A stretch of DNA of 64,000 nucleotides from contig NZ_CP021780.1 of the NCBI RefSeq assembly GCF_002192415.1, positions 1,178,001 through 1,242,000 on the forward strand, given 5' to 3'. Below, one piece after another: positions 26,703-35,064 of this stretch. Every line of letters starts with the position of its first letter. Positions within the stretch are counted from its first letter, which is position 1. The DNA comes from Paenibacillus donghaensis. Lineage in GTDB: Bacteria; Bacillota; Bacilli; Paenibacillales; Paenibacillaceae. The notes beneath the pieces were generated by a model, which did no database searches, was not told where the DNA came from, and saw nothing but the letters and a program-made list of their open reading frames with translations. A program made the position numbers and the translations under genes.

Positions 26703-27386
26703 ATGAAAAAATTAGGAAGACTGTCTGAAACAGAAATGGAAGTCATGGAGGTGATATGGGGATTAGCAACGTCCGTAACGGTTAACCAGCTCCTGGATAT
26801 TTTCAAAAGCAAAGGCTGGAAAACGTCAACCTTGTCGACCATGCTAAAACGCCTGATTGAAAAAGGTTTTTTGACAAAATCAATGAGCGGTAAGGTGAAC
26901 TATTACGTTCCTGTTTTGACATTACTTGAGTACAAGAAGTGCGAAACCCAAACTTTTCTTAGTCGCTTATACAATGGGAAAGTAAAAAATTTAATTGCTG
27001 CTCTGGTTGATGATGCTGAACTCAGCCCTGATGACATAGCGGAATTAAAAGAGTGGTTTGTCCGCAAGGTAAGTAATGATGGCCTTAGTCTTGTCCCTTG
27101 TCATTGCGTCATTCGTAGGAACGATCATTTGGATTTTGCAAAACAGTATAAAGCCTGTCACGCAAAAAGTGTTTTCTCAGACATGGCATTATTATACTGG
27201 CTTGATTTCTGTATTTTTTCTTCTTGGCGGTTCAGAGATTATAATCAGGCTTATCCCTTTGATACGTTCTGTCTTGCCTCACACAGGCACAAGTCTGGAA
27301 TCAGGAACGATTGCGGAACCATATGTACACGGCACTTCAATGGAGCCAACGGCAACAAGCAGCTCATTTATGAAACAACAGTTTGA
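26703..27386 (+). CDS. BlaI/MecI family repressor with abnormal read-through C-terminus
   Basis: The first 125 residues form a normal BlaI-type winged-helix repressor: LGRLSETEMEVMEVIWG, SKGWKTSTLSTMLKRLIEKGFL, and a helical dimer region ending ELKEWFVRKV. The usual stop is missing. The frame continues about 100 codons through the next gene and encodes low-plausibility sequence. One lost base near 27066 would restore RKGK followed by TAATG, the usual stop/start overlap with the metallopeptidase gene. Start ATG 26703 has AGAGGTG upstream. DNA binding may survive; cleavage control may not. Confidence 0.8.
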   Translation: MKKLGRLSETEMEVMEVIWGLATSVTVNQLLDIFKSKGWKTSTLSTMLKRLIEKGFLTKSMSGKVNYYVPVLTLLEYKKCETQTFLSRLYNGKVKNLIAALVDDAELSPDDIAELKEWFVRKVSNDGLSLVPCHCVIRRNDHLDFAKQYKACHAKSVFSDMALLYWLDFCIFSSWRFRDYNQAYPFDTFCLASHRHKSGIRNDCGTICTRHFNGANGNKQLIYETTV

Positions 27387-27981
27387 CTATCTGTTACGGC
27401 TTGATAACATAAAGGAAGTTATTGTGTTTTCAACTATAATTTGGGCTGTTGGAACCACTATCTTTCTTGTTGTAAATATCAATAAGTATCGGGCATTTAA
27501 ACGTTCGCTCTTACAAGAAAGCCGGATATGTGATACGTTGCAATGCCCTGCAAAGGTTATTGTAAGTGCTAATGCAACAACGCCAATGGTTATGGGTTTG
27601 TGGAAACCAATAGTTGTACTGCCGGATACGAAGCTTGGGGAAAAAGAGCTTTCCATGATCCTATCCCACGAGCTCGTTCATTTAAAGCGCGGTGATCTGC
27701 TTGTGAAGCTTCTGGTACTTATTGTGAATTCGGTTCACTGGTTTAATCCGGCAGCTTATGCGCTCAGTAAACAGATAAATACGCTTTGTGAACTGTCTTG
27801 TGATGAAAAAGTCGTTCAGGAAATGGATACGGAAAACCGAAGATTGTACGGTGAAACGTCAGAGAGCTTGCTGAAGTACTTGGCGTTAAAGTCGGGTGGG
27901 ATAAAACAACAAGGACAGCAACGTTCAATATGCCTTAGGATTGGAAACGAATACAACAGCCTCAACTTCAAGCGAGTGTAA
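27076..27981 (+). CDS. BlaR1/MecR1-type M56 membrane metallopeptidase, truncated
   Basis: 301 residues with four membrane helices and the zinc motif HELVH at residues 198-202, then CELSCDEKVV with further metal-ligand residues. In the family, this protein senses cell-wall stress or beta-lactam and triggers cleavage of BlaI. After about residue 265 the sequence degenerates and stops, and the usual long C-terminal sensor domain is absent. With the frame problem in its partner, this looks like a decaying signalling pair. Confidence 0.75.
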   Translation: MMALVLSLVIASFVGTIIWILQNSIKPVTQKVFSQTWHYYTGLISVFFLLGGSEIIIRLIPLIRSVLPHTGTSLESGTIAEPYVHGTSMEPTATSSSFMKQQFDYLLRLDNIKEVIVFSTIIWAVGTTIFLVVNINKYRAFKRSLLQESRICDTLQCPAKVIVSANATTPMVMGLWKPIVVLPDTKLGEKELSMILSHELVHLKRGDLLVKLLVLIVNSVHWFNPAAYALSKQINTLCELSCDEKVVQEMDTENRRLYGETSESLLKYLALKSGGIKQQGQQRSICLRIGNEYNSLNFKRV

Positions 27982-28082
27982 TGAACGATCTTTCCAATGG
28001 TATAAACGTAAAAAGCGACCTTCTTGTCCTTACGGAGGGGTGCTTATTGCAAATATAAGAATTTTATGTTTCGCACCATAGT

Positions 28083-28140
28083 TCATCCTTCTATTTTTTG
28101 CAGAAACGGATGTCGCCTCTTCCAGAGGACGGCATCCGTT
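28083..28140 (-). terminator. Hairpin after the ferredoxin gene (repeated terminator module)
   Basis: GAAACGGATGTCGCCTCT pairs with AGAGGACGGCATCCGTTT. It matches the module at 14775-14845 in stem and flank. Confidence 0.6.
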
Positions 28141-28187
28141 TGTGTGTGCTGAGATAGACCTGCCCTGTGGAGAGCAACGGTAACGTT

Positions 28188-28421
28188 TTAGGCGAAAGGT
28201 GCTGCAGCGAGCTGGATACACTGGGTAGGGCAATTGTCGTAGGCTTCCTGCAACTCCTCCTGCAGGTCTGCCGCAATGGCGGTGACACCACGGTTGCTGT
28301 CCCCTTCATAAATGACTCCGGCAATCCCGCTGTTGTCCAGATCGAAAATGTCGGGTGCTGCGGAGTTGCAGGCGCCGCATGAGATGCAGTCGTCCTGGTT
28401 AACACTGGCATAGTTATTCAT
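28188..28421 (-). CDS. [4Fe-4S] ferredoxin
   Basis: 77 residues, acidic. Cluster ligands are in CISCGACNSAAPDIF and the distal NCPTQCIQL, giving the CxxCxxC...CP pattern of a single 4Fe-4S ferredoxin. ATG 28421 follows GGAGAGATCC. Single gene; redox partner unknown. Nothing recognisable lies between 28422 and 28825. Confidence 0.92.
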   Translation of the reverse strand: MNNYASVNQDDCISCGACNSAAPDIFDLDNSGIAGVIYEGDSNRGVTAIAADLQEELQEAYDNCPTQCIQLAAAPFA

Positions 28422-28825
28422 TGGATCTCTCCTCTGCAATATGGATGAACATACGAATACCCTCGATTGATTGTTTTTAACTAACATGACTTTCCGCGAA
28501 GAGGTTGATATCGTCTGGTGCTATTTTACATCTCTCAGCTCTTTAAATTCAATGAAAAATGTGCGATTTAACAATTGATTCACGAATCGCGTCATGTAAT
28601 CTAACATATAAAATCTGTTGACGGTTACATGAATGGATTGATTATGCTTTTACATGGCCAACTGTTGTGATGTTCGGAAATAAAGCTCGATAATCGCAAG
28701 AGCTTCTGGATTCCATGCGGGCAGCAGCTCAGCAATCCGTGTCCTGATTAACCTATGCGCACAGAGGAAGTAGAGGAAGCCTGCCGCAGTCCAGCAAGGA
28801 TTTGGTGGGTTGTCCTGGAACGTCG

Positions 28826-29023
28826 GAGCAATTAGATGCGAAAGTGCAACTAAATTCAGCTGAAACTCCCGTAAGCAGGCGAATAAGTGCAATTCTGCAA
28901 CTAATTTCGAGTAAACCAAGCCTGATTCGCTCATATGCCGAAAATAGATGCCTTTTTGCATCTATTTCCTCCAAAACGGAGAAAAACCGCTAATTAGATG
29001 CACTTTCGCATCTAATTGATGTT
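28826..29023. repeat. Dispersed intergenic repeat, family A, copy 3
   Basis: The most complete copy: AATTAGATGCGAAAGTGCAAC, GAATAAGTGCAATTCTGCAAC, AAATAGATGCCTTTTTGCATC and TTAGATGCACTTTCGCATCTAA hairpins in series. Confidence 0.85.
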
Positions 29024-29070
29024 CGCAACCAAAAGGGATGGGATAGTTGCCAACAAGCGGGTGAGTAGAG

Positions 29071-29361
29071 TTATGGCCTTCTGGTAAGTGTGTAGAAATA
29101 AATCACGAGTGAGATTAAGGTTACGCACATGAAGCTCTGAATCAACTTGAATACATTGACCGCGTCTACTTCCAAATAGTCTAAATATTGAAAGCCGGAA
29201 GCGCCTTGACTGGAAAGAGCTGAATTGAGCAGCAGGATTGATAGGATAATGGAGAGTGCGGCGGACAAGAGCGAGAAATTTCTCAATAGCTCCTGCTTCT
29301 CATCTTTGAAGATAAAGAGGACTGAGAATAGGACGACTACAACAATCAGAAAGAAAAACAT
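29071..29361 (-). CDS. Small three-helix membrane protein, unknown function
   Basis: 96 residues with hydrophobic segments at about 2-18, 30-50 and 70-92. FIFKDEKQELLRN forms the first cytoplasmic loop. Family not recognised. Confidence 0.55.
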   Translation of the reverse strand: MFFFLIVVVVLFSVLFIFKDEKQELLRNFSLLSAALSIILSILLLNSALSSQGASGFQYLDYLEVDAVNVFKLIQSFMCVTLISLVIYFYTLTRRP

Positions 29362-29430
29362 GTCACAACCTCCAGTGGGTATATTTGGAATCTAATATAA
29401 TCCATTACTGGTGAAGGGTCCAGCGTATAT

Positions 29431-29469
29431 ATAAATAACCCACTCCTTAAGCAGGAGTGGGTTATTTAT
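29431..29469. terminator. Bidirectional terminator
   Basis: AAATAACCCACTCCT pairs perfectly with AGGAGTGGGTTATTT across a 5-base loop. Confidence 0.85.
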
Positions 29470-29562
29470 TGTTGCGGCGTAGCCGCTGCCAACTGTATTC
29501 TTCGCTGCAGTATAGCTTGCAATCTAACCAGTGCCGCAGTAGGAATAGAAGCATATCCCGTG

Positions 29563-30575
29563 TTATTCCTCGGTCGTTTTGGCAGAGCTCGGTGTGTTCT
29601 TGTTGTTGTACATCCACAGCGCATATTCCAGCGGTCGGATCAACGCTTTGTGGTAGGTGCCGCCATCGCCGGCGCGGGCGAAGACCTCGCGGGCTGGCTT
29701 GGGGTTTACCTCCAGCACGTAGATCCGTCCCTCGCGGTCGATCGCAAGGTCAAGCGCCAGCTCGCATAAGGCGCTGAAGCTGTCCTCCAGATAAGCAGCG
29801 GCCTCCAGCCCCAGCTTCTCGGCGTTCTTGATGACCCGGTCCGACTTCTCGGCGCTGCCCAGCCATTTCTTCAGCAGAATCTCGGCCCGAACGGCATGGC
29901 CGCCGCCATGCAGATTGGAGGTAACGCTGCGGGCAGCGCCGACCCGTCCTGCCATTCCGGTGAATTCCCATACTCCGTGGCCGTTCTTCTGCACCAGCAT
30001 GCGGTAGTCGTGGAACCGCCCGCCCGGCAGTCGCAGCGGGATGCCCTGCTGGACCAGGAAACGTCCGCCGATGCACCACTGCCGCACTATGCCCTCCAGC
30101 CGGGCCTGCGACACCTTGCGCGGCGCGATGATCCGGCGGTCCTGACGGCGGCCCTGGATGTCATAGCCGCCCTTGCCCACTCGCAGCCGTTCAATCCGCA
30201 GAATGCCGCGTCCGCCGGTGCCGTTGATCGGCTTGATATAGATCACAGGATAGGCCTTCAGCATCCGCTGCAGATCGACAGAGGAATGGTAGAGCAGCGT
30301 CTCCGGCATATGCTGGCGGAAACGGGTCTTCTGCGAGAAGGTCTGGTGTATCGTCCATTTGTTGCGCAGCGGCCGGTTCAGAAACACCAGATCCTTGTAG
30401 CGCTCGCGGAACCGCAGCAGTTGCTGGAAACGCGAGCTGCGCTGGATGCGGCAGCGGTCATAGATCATATGCGGGAAGGAGCGCCACTTGCGCGACCATT
30501 TGCCGCTCTTCGGATCATATATCAGCGCATGGATCTGCTCTTTGCTAGGATGGACATCAGCTGGGGTGAACACAA
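29563..30575 (-). pseudogene. YheC/YheD-type spore ATP-grasp protein, 5' end removed by an inserted element
   Basis: About 335 residues of a YheC/YheD family protein: PADVHPSKEQIHALIYD, PHMIYDRC, PVIYIKPINGTGGRGI (ATP-grasp glycine loop), WEFTGMAGRVGA and YVLEVNPKPAREVF (metal/ATP site). The roughly 30 N-terminal residues and the native start are missing. Upstream of about 30575 the frame passes directly into the 3' end of a serine recombinase gene, and only a TTG with a weak ribosome binding site could start it. In Bacillales these proteins are spore-associated. The missing 5' end would be expected at the far end of the element and is not in this window. Confidence 0.82.
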
Positions 30576-30605
30576 TAACACATGCATCATAGACGTGGGT
30601 GCAGG
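30560..30605. other. Probable left attachment junction (attL)
   Basis: Homology to yheC/yheD ends here and the recombinase stop codon is at 30587, so the crossover core must be in this stretch. Without the other junction the exact core cannot be named. Confidence 0.5.
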
Positions 30606-32149
30606 AACAGCTCAAACTGCTCTTTATACTGGCCGGGTCCTTTTTTATAAATTACTTTGTTCAGTACGGATTTCAATAATGCATTTCTGCTCATGGGATT
30701 GTCTGTCTGGTAGTACGACTTCACTACAGATTCTGCAATAGGGATAATTTTGCTTCTTGCTTCTTTCCGGGTCAGTTCCAGATCCAGATCCTTTTGAATC
30801 TTGCTGATTTCTTCACTGGTTACTGTTATTCGTGTGGAGACATCTTGTGATCTCTCCATAAATACCTCTTCGGTATAAATTCCTCTTTCTAAGAAATCGA
30901 ACAATTTCCCTCTTTGGTTTTCCAGTTCTCTCAGCTCGATTTGTAATGAGGCTATCGCTCGTTCTTTTAGCTTGAGCTCGCTCTGCGGTGTGGTATGATT
31001 TCGTTTTCCCCATTTGATCTTATAATCGTTCAGCCAAATCTCAAGTCCTTCAACGATTCTGGCCTCCACTGAATCATAACGGCTGCTGCGTGTAGGACAA
31101 CCAACGGTACTGCAGCGAAAATGAGCAGTTTGATTGGTGTATGAGCGATAAACCATGGTCATTCCACACTCGGAGCACTTTACAAGGCCAGCCAATGCCG
31201 AGGTCATGCGTGGTTTGCCGTCCATATCGAATTGATGTGGGGAATGATGATGCTCTGAGAGCCTCTGGTTAGCCTTTAGGAAGGTTTCGTTTTCGATAAT
31301 AGGTTTATGCTTACCTTGGACGTCAATCCACTCATCGCGGCTCCTATGCCGTGAGGTGCGGCGTTTGCTTCCATCCTTGCTTTTCTTAAGTTCTTTCTTT
31401 CCCCATTGAATTCTTCCGATGTATACTTCGTTTTTAAGAATGGTTAAGACAGAAGACGCTGACCAACTACCCCCTTTATAAGAGGGGATTTTTAGTCGTT
31501 CTAATTCTGAGGCGATTTTACTGCCCCCCTTTTGTTGCTCCGGGTCTTCATGGGTATACCAAGAGAAGATTTGTCTTACAATATCAGCTTGTTCCGGATG
31601 GGGGGTTAAAGTGCGACCACGGCCATCAGCGAGATTCTCAATTAAGTATCCGTATGGAGGACGAGTTCCCAAGAAATTTCCTTCCTCTGCAGCACGCTTC
31701 CGGCCTCCTTGCATACGGCGGGTAATGATCTTGAGTTCTTTACGGGCCATAAAGGCTTCAAATTCACTGTATTCCTCATCAAATTCATCCATCAAATCAT
31801 AGGTCTTCCGTGGAGTTATAATCTTAGTCTTGGCTGAGCGGAACGTCTCCAGGATCAATCCTTGCTCTTGCATATTGCCGCGCCCCAAACGGTCAATATC
31901 CATAACCAGGACAGCATCATATTCGCCAGATTCGACCTCTTTTAATAACTGCAGCATTTCTGGACGGTGGACTAAGGTTTCACCGCTGACAATCTCTTCG
32001 CGGATGCGAATGATATTTAATTTTAGTTGCTTGGCAAGTTTGAGTAGGGCTGCCTTATGTTTGGCCAGGGTTTCACCTTCGCCGCGCCGTTCGGCGTCTT
32101 CATCTGATCTGGATTTTCGCAAGTATAGAGCTACATCCAATATGTACAT
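30587..32149 (-). CDS. Large serine recombinase (site-specific integrase)
   Basis: 520 residues. The catalytic domain starts DVALYLRKSRSDED with the nucleophilic Ser, followed by DIDRLGRGN and the recombinase domain (RPPYGYLIENLADGRGRTL). A zinc ribbon follows (CSECGMTMVYRS...CSTVGCPTR), then a coiled-coil C-terminal region. AAAGGGG precedes ATG 32149. It sits at the extreme left end of the element, reading towards the interrupted spore gene, as expected for an integrase next to its att site. Confidence 0.93.
   Translation of the reverse strand: MYILDVALYLRKSRSDEDAERRGEGETLAKHKAALLKLAKQLKLNIIRIREEIVSGETLVHRPEMLQLLKEVESGEYDAVLVMDIDRLGRGNMQEQGLILETFRSAKTKIITPRKTYDLMDEFDEEYSEFEAFMARKELKIITRRMQGGRKRAAEEGNFLGTRPPYGYLIENLADGRGRTLTPHPEQADIVRQIFSWYTHEDPEQQKGGSKIASELERLKIPSYKGGSWSASSVLTILKNEVYIGRIQWGKKELKKSKDGSKRRTSRHRSRDEWIDVQGKHKPIIENETFLKANQRLSEHHHSPHQFDMDGKPRMTSALAGLVKCSECGMTMVYRSYTNQTAHFRCSTVGCPTRSSRYDSVEARIVEGLEIWLNDYKIKWGKRNHTTPQSELKLKERAIASLQIELRELENQRGKLFDFLERGIYTEEVFMERSQDVSTRITVTSEEISKIQKDLDLELTRKEARSKIIPIAESVVKSYYQTDNPMSRNALLKSVLNKVIYKKGPGQYKEQFELFLHPRL
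31908..32045. repeat. 138-bp direct repeat, copy inside the recombinase gene
   Basis: Matches 33998-34135 with about three differences. It encodes residues of the recombinase catalytic domain (AKQLKLNIIRIREEIVSG region). Confidence 0.85.
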
Positions 32150-32250
32150 CCCCTTTAGGTTATAAGGATAATATTTATGGATGTATTATACGGGGATGGG
32201 CATGAAAAAACCACTAAATACTACTTTCCAATAGGTTGAATTATGGTCTT

Positions 32251-32706
32251 ATGTCAAAGGTTAAAGATAATTTGCTTCACTTTCTGAAGAAGGTTGAGTC
32301 GGGTGATGTTACTGCTCAAGACATTCACAATGCACAGTCCATTTTAAAGTCTTCTGTCATTATTCCGTCAAGCAGTGTACTGAGAAAAGGAAGCACGGAA
32401 ATTCGCTTGAAACATCGTGTTGAAATCACTCCAGCCTTAAAAGATATGCTCCAATCTAACGAGTACTACACAGTCCAAGAGGTTGCTGAGCGCTTCAATG
32501 TGACGGATAAAGCAGTCTACAAATGGATTAAACAAAATAAAATTGTGTGGGAACGGACCAGTCAAAATAGTAGGGACATCCGTATTCCCAAAAATCAATT
32601 TAAAAGTCCTCCTGCCAAAGCCGAGGCCTCAATTCTGGAAAAATCTATATTCAACGATGCTGTTGAAATGGAACTCGTTAATCGTAATGATCTATACCGC
32701 GATTAA
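32251..32706 (+). CDS. Excisionase-like helix-turn-helix protein
   Basis: About 151 residues. The C-terminal half holds a MerR/excisionase-type helix-turn-helix (YYTVQEVAERFNVTDKAVYKWIKQNKI, then RIPKNQF). Divergent from the large serine recombinase. It could be the recombination directionality factor or a regulator of it; this is inference from position. Start uncertain: ATG 32251, or TTG at 32236, neither with a strong site. Confidence 0.6.
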   Translation: MSKVKDNLLHFLKKVESGDVTAQDIHNAQSILKSSVIIPSSSVLRKGSTEIRLKHRVEITPALKDMLQSNEYYTVQEVAERFNVTDKAVYKWIKQNKIVWERTSQNSRDIRIPKNQFKSPPAKAEASILEKSIFNDAVEMELVNRNDLYRD

Positions 32707-32799
32707 ATTGATAGCTACTTTAGTGAAACCACACAGTTTTTCTAACGTATGATCATTATTCAAATTTTTCCAATAGGGCTCATGCGGAGGTGAACTTGA

Positions 32800-33048
32800 C
32801 TGGAGCATTTTTATGACTTGGTCCAATTGGCATTCTCGATCGCTCTCATTTCTTCCTTAGTGTTAATTCCATTCACCTATTTTTCTTTACAAGAGATACA
32901 CTGGGGTCATGAAATTGCTGCAGTCGGTTCAACTTGGTTTGTGGCTGTAAGACTGTCGCAACCCAACAGCATTCAGCGGTGGATAGTACGTATCGCCAGA
33001 CGAAGAGAAGCACCTGATGAAGACGACAATGGTCCTTCCCCACATTGA
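32800..33048 (+). CDS. MifM-like force-sensing arrest peptide upstream of yidC
   Basis: Small single-span membrane protein: LEHFYDLVQLAFSIALISSL and VLIPFTYFSL, then a cytoplasmic tail SIQRWIVRIARRREAPDEDDNGPS. In Bacillus subtilis MifM, arrest depends on an RI..WI motif and a downstream acidic DEED-like cluster; the spacing here is strikingly similar. Stalling would open the stem at 33032-33075 and free the yidC ribosome binding site. CTG 32800 has GGAGG 9 bases upstream; TTG 32818 is an alternative, and a frameshift near the start is possible. Length about 82 residues, against roughly 95 in MifM. The functional call is inference from motif and context. Confidence 0.65.
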   Translation: MEHFYDLVQLAFSIALISSLVLIPFTYFSLQEIHWGHEIAAVGSTWFVAVRLSQPNSIQRWIVRIARRREAPDEDDNGPSPH

Positions 33049-33075
33049 TATTCCATACTTTCAATTAGGGAGGAC
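33032..33075 (+). promoter_or_regulatory. mRNA stem sequestering the yidC ribosome binding site
   Basis: GTCCTTCCC (33032-33040), inside the last codons of the arrest peptide, can pair with GGGAGGAC (33068-33075) with one bulged base. This hides the yidC Shine-Dalgarno sequence. Confidence 0.7.
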
Positions 33076-33079
33076 AACG

Positions 33080-33922
33080 ATGAAAAAGATTTTGTTGCTC
33101 CAAAAATGGGCCAAGCCCATTCTCGTCATGTTGATTGGAGTTATTCCGATCATTGTGCTCAGCGGGTGTTCGACAGCATCCCAATCAAACTCGATTAATG
33201 CCGATTCATCAGGGATATTTAACCACTTTTTTATTTATCCATTTTCGATCTTGATCAAATTCTTCGCGAATGCATTTCACGGAAACTACGGATTATCGAT
33301 CGTGCTGATGACTTTCATCATCAGACTTGCGATCATGCCGCTCATGATGAATCAAACCAAGAAACAAATGGACATGAAAGAAAAGATGGCCGTCCTCCAG
33401 CCGGAGTTAACTGCACTTAAGGAGAAGTATAAGAACGACGTCAGTGCGGATGCCAAAAAACAACAGCAAGTCGAGATGATGCAGCTCTACCAGAAGCATC
33501 AATTTAATCCCTTAAACATGGGGTGTTTACCGATGCTTCTCCAATGGCCGATCACTCTCGCATTTTACTACGCCATTCGTCGTACCCCAGAGATTGCAGC
33601 TCACGATTTTCTGTGGTTTAGCTTGGGGAAAACAGATATGATTTTGCCGCTTATTGCCGCTGCGGTGTATTACGTTCAGTTCCGCGTGTCTCAATCCGTT
33701 TCAGCGCAGTATCAGCAAAATCAAAATAACCAAATGGCTTTCATCGGATTGTTGTCACCGATCATGATGGGTGTATTTTCTTTTGAGATGCCCGCCGCGT
33801 TACCATTATATTGGGCGGTTGGCGGTATATTCATTATCGTGCAAACGATCATACTCAATAAAATGTACACGAAGCCAAATGTAGCGAGTAAAAACCTCCC
33901 TACCGGTGTAGAAGATTTATAA
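33080..33922 (+). CDS. yidC: YidC/OxaA-type membrane protein insertase
   Basis: 280 residues with a lipoprotein signal (IIVLSGC), a 60KD_IMP domain starting FIYPFSILIKFFANAFHGNYGLSIV, the conserved TFIIRLAIMPLMMNQTKK loop with the cavity Arg, and FNPLNMGCLPMLLQWPITLAFYYAI. Inserts membrane proteins together with or without SecYEG. Encoded in the acquired region beside a MifM-like regulator, so it is probably a YidC2-type inducible backup of the housekeeping copy. TAGGGAGG precedes ATG 33080. Confidence 0.93.
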   Translation: MKKILLLQKWAKPILVMLIGVIPIIVLSGCSTASQSNSINADSSGIFNHFFIYPFSILIKFFANAFHGNYGLSIVLMTFIIRLAIMPLMMNQTKKQMDMKEKMAVLQPELTALKEKYKNDVSADAKKQQQVEMMQLYQKHQFNPLNMGCLPMLLQWPITLAFYYAIRRTPEIAAHDFLWFSLGKTDMILPLIAAAVYYVQFRVSQSVSAQYQQNQNNQMAFIGLLSPIMMGVFSFEMPAALPLYWAVGGIFIIVQTIILNKMYTKPNVASKNLPTGVEDL

Positions 33923-33957
33923 AATTGAACCAGTTATATAACAATACTAAATACAAG

Positions 33958-33993
33958 GCATCTGAGACGCGACCTCAGATGCTTTGTTTTTTA
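33958..33993 (+). terminator. Terminator of the yidC unit
   Basis: GCATCTGAG pairs with CTCAGATGC, followed by TTTGTTTTTT. Confidence 0.85.
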
Positions 33994-33997
33994 TGTG

Positions 33998-34135
33998 AGG
34001 ATAGCATCATATTCGCTAGATTCGACCTCTTTTAATAACTGCAGCATTTCTGGAGGGTGGACTAAGGTTTCACCGCTGACAATCTCTTCGCGGATGCGAA
34101 TGATATTTAATTTTAGTTGCTTGGCAAGTTTGAGT
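33998..34135. repeat. 138-bp direct repeat, second copy of recombinase gene segment
   Basis: Nearly identical to 31908-32045. It begins right after the yidC terminator and ends abruptly at 34135, leaving an isolated slice of recombinase coding sequence on the minus strand. Confidence 0.85.
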
Positions 34136-34232
34136 TCGGCTGGGCGGGAATATTTCATGGGCATCCGCCCAAGCAACCTTTCCGCGAATGCATATGATGA
34201 TTATGCCTACTCATTGAAAGGAGCGATCACAT

Positions 34233-34631
34233 ATGGGATTTTTTCCAACGCCGGGAACCGGCGGAGGATTCCCGGGGTTCCCGGGCGGACCTGGCGTGCC
34301 GGGAGGATCGGGTTTTCCAGGTGGAAGTCCCGGTGGATTTCCGGGGACTCCGGGACCTCCAGGAGGTGCACCGGGAGGCGTTCAAGCGCCGACGGCTCCT
34401 CCACCGCAATTCCTACCGCAAATGCCGGTCACCACATTTGCCATCGACCCGGGCGGGATCAGACGCTGTTTGTTCCGTAACACATACATTTGGCTGAACA
34501 ACGGCGAGCAATTCTGGTTCTTCCCGGTATTCGTCGGACGTAATTCTATTGCAGGGTTCAGATGGTTCGGTTTCTCCTGGGCATACTTCGGCATTGATTT
34601 GAATCGGATTAGCTCGTTCACATGCTTCTAA
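34233..34631 (+). CDS. Collagen-like Gly-rich surface protein with conserved aromatic C-terminus
   Basis: 132 residues. Residues 8-50 are Gly-X-Y-like with many Pro (GFPGFPGGPGVPGG, GTPGPPGG), then a Pro-rich linker. The compact C-terminal domain (RRCLFRNTYIWLNNG, GFRWFGFSWAYFGIDLNRISSF) is of a type seen in small Bacillales spore-surface proteins. No signal peptide, which fits mother-cell assembly on spores. AAGGAG precedes ATG 34233. Exosporium or coat role is inference. Confidence 0.7.
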   Translation: MGFFPTPGTGGGFPGFPGGPGVPGGSGFPGGSPGGFPGTPGPPGGAPGGVQAPTAPPPQFLPQMPVTTFAIDPGGIRRCLFRNTYIWLNNGEQFWFFPVFVGRNSIAGFRWFGFSWAYFGIDLNRISSFTCF

Positions 34632-34641
34632 GCAGACAGCG

Positions 34642-34671
34642 AAAGAGAACAGCCTACGGGCTGTTCTCTTT
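34642..34671 (+). terminator. Terminator of the collagen-like gene
   Basis: AAAGAGAACAGCC pairs perfectly with GGCTGTTCTCTTT around TACG. The following 34672-34870 is AT-rich and shows no gene. Confidence 0.9.
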
Positions 34672-34889
34672 GTTATGCTGCTTCTCGTGTCTGCGGTTGT
34701 GAGCAAGGCGAGTTATGCGGTTAACGGTGAAAGAGCTAATCACTTTTCTTAACAAAAGGGTAATTACATTAGATTAAGAAAGAGTATATTTTATCTGCAA
34801 TTAATTTCAACGTCAATCTTCTAACTCATATGTTTGATAGTATTTTTAACATATAATCTCTTTAATACCTAAAGGAGGTGAATTTTATA

Positions 34890-34990
34890 TGAAAACGGAA
34901 GAACAAGAATTGCTTGCAGCCATTTTGGAAGTCACCGAAGAATTTGATAGCGTCATTACACGTGAGAACAACGTCAATAACATTCACTAG
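34890..34990 (+). CDS. 33-aa precursor-like peptide of a B12-radical-SAM locus
   Basis: A near-perfect ribosome binding site (AAAGGAGGTGA) precedes ATG 34890. The product has an acidic helical first half (KTEEQELLAAILEVTEEFD) and a distinct tail, SVITRENNVNNIH. Followed 74 bases later by a cobalamin-binding radical SAM gene and then an exporter, which is the layout of a RiPP operon. Candidate modified residues are in the Asn-rich tail. It is not recognised as any named peptide family. Confidence 0.65.
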
Positions 34991-35064
34991 CAACTCTCCG
35001 CAGCCCAGCCTCCTCATTGAATCTCCAAATGAGGAGGTATTCTCTTCATTATGGAGGTCTTGGA

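Noticed and set aside
28650..28961. Minus-strand frame ending RIAELLPAWNPEALAIIELYF
   Set aside because: Could be a scrap of a regulator, but most of it lies in a family A repeat and there is no start signal.
29896..30741. 281-codon plus-strand frame opposite yheC/yheD
   Set aside because: Antisense of the ATP-grasp gene and the recombinase end; no homology visible.
33991..34176. A second recombinase gene
   Set aside because: Only 138 bp match; the frame has no start or remaining domains, so it is listed as a repeat.
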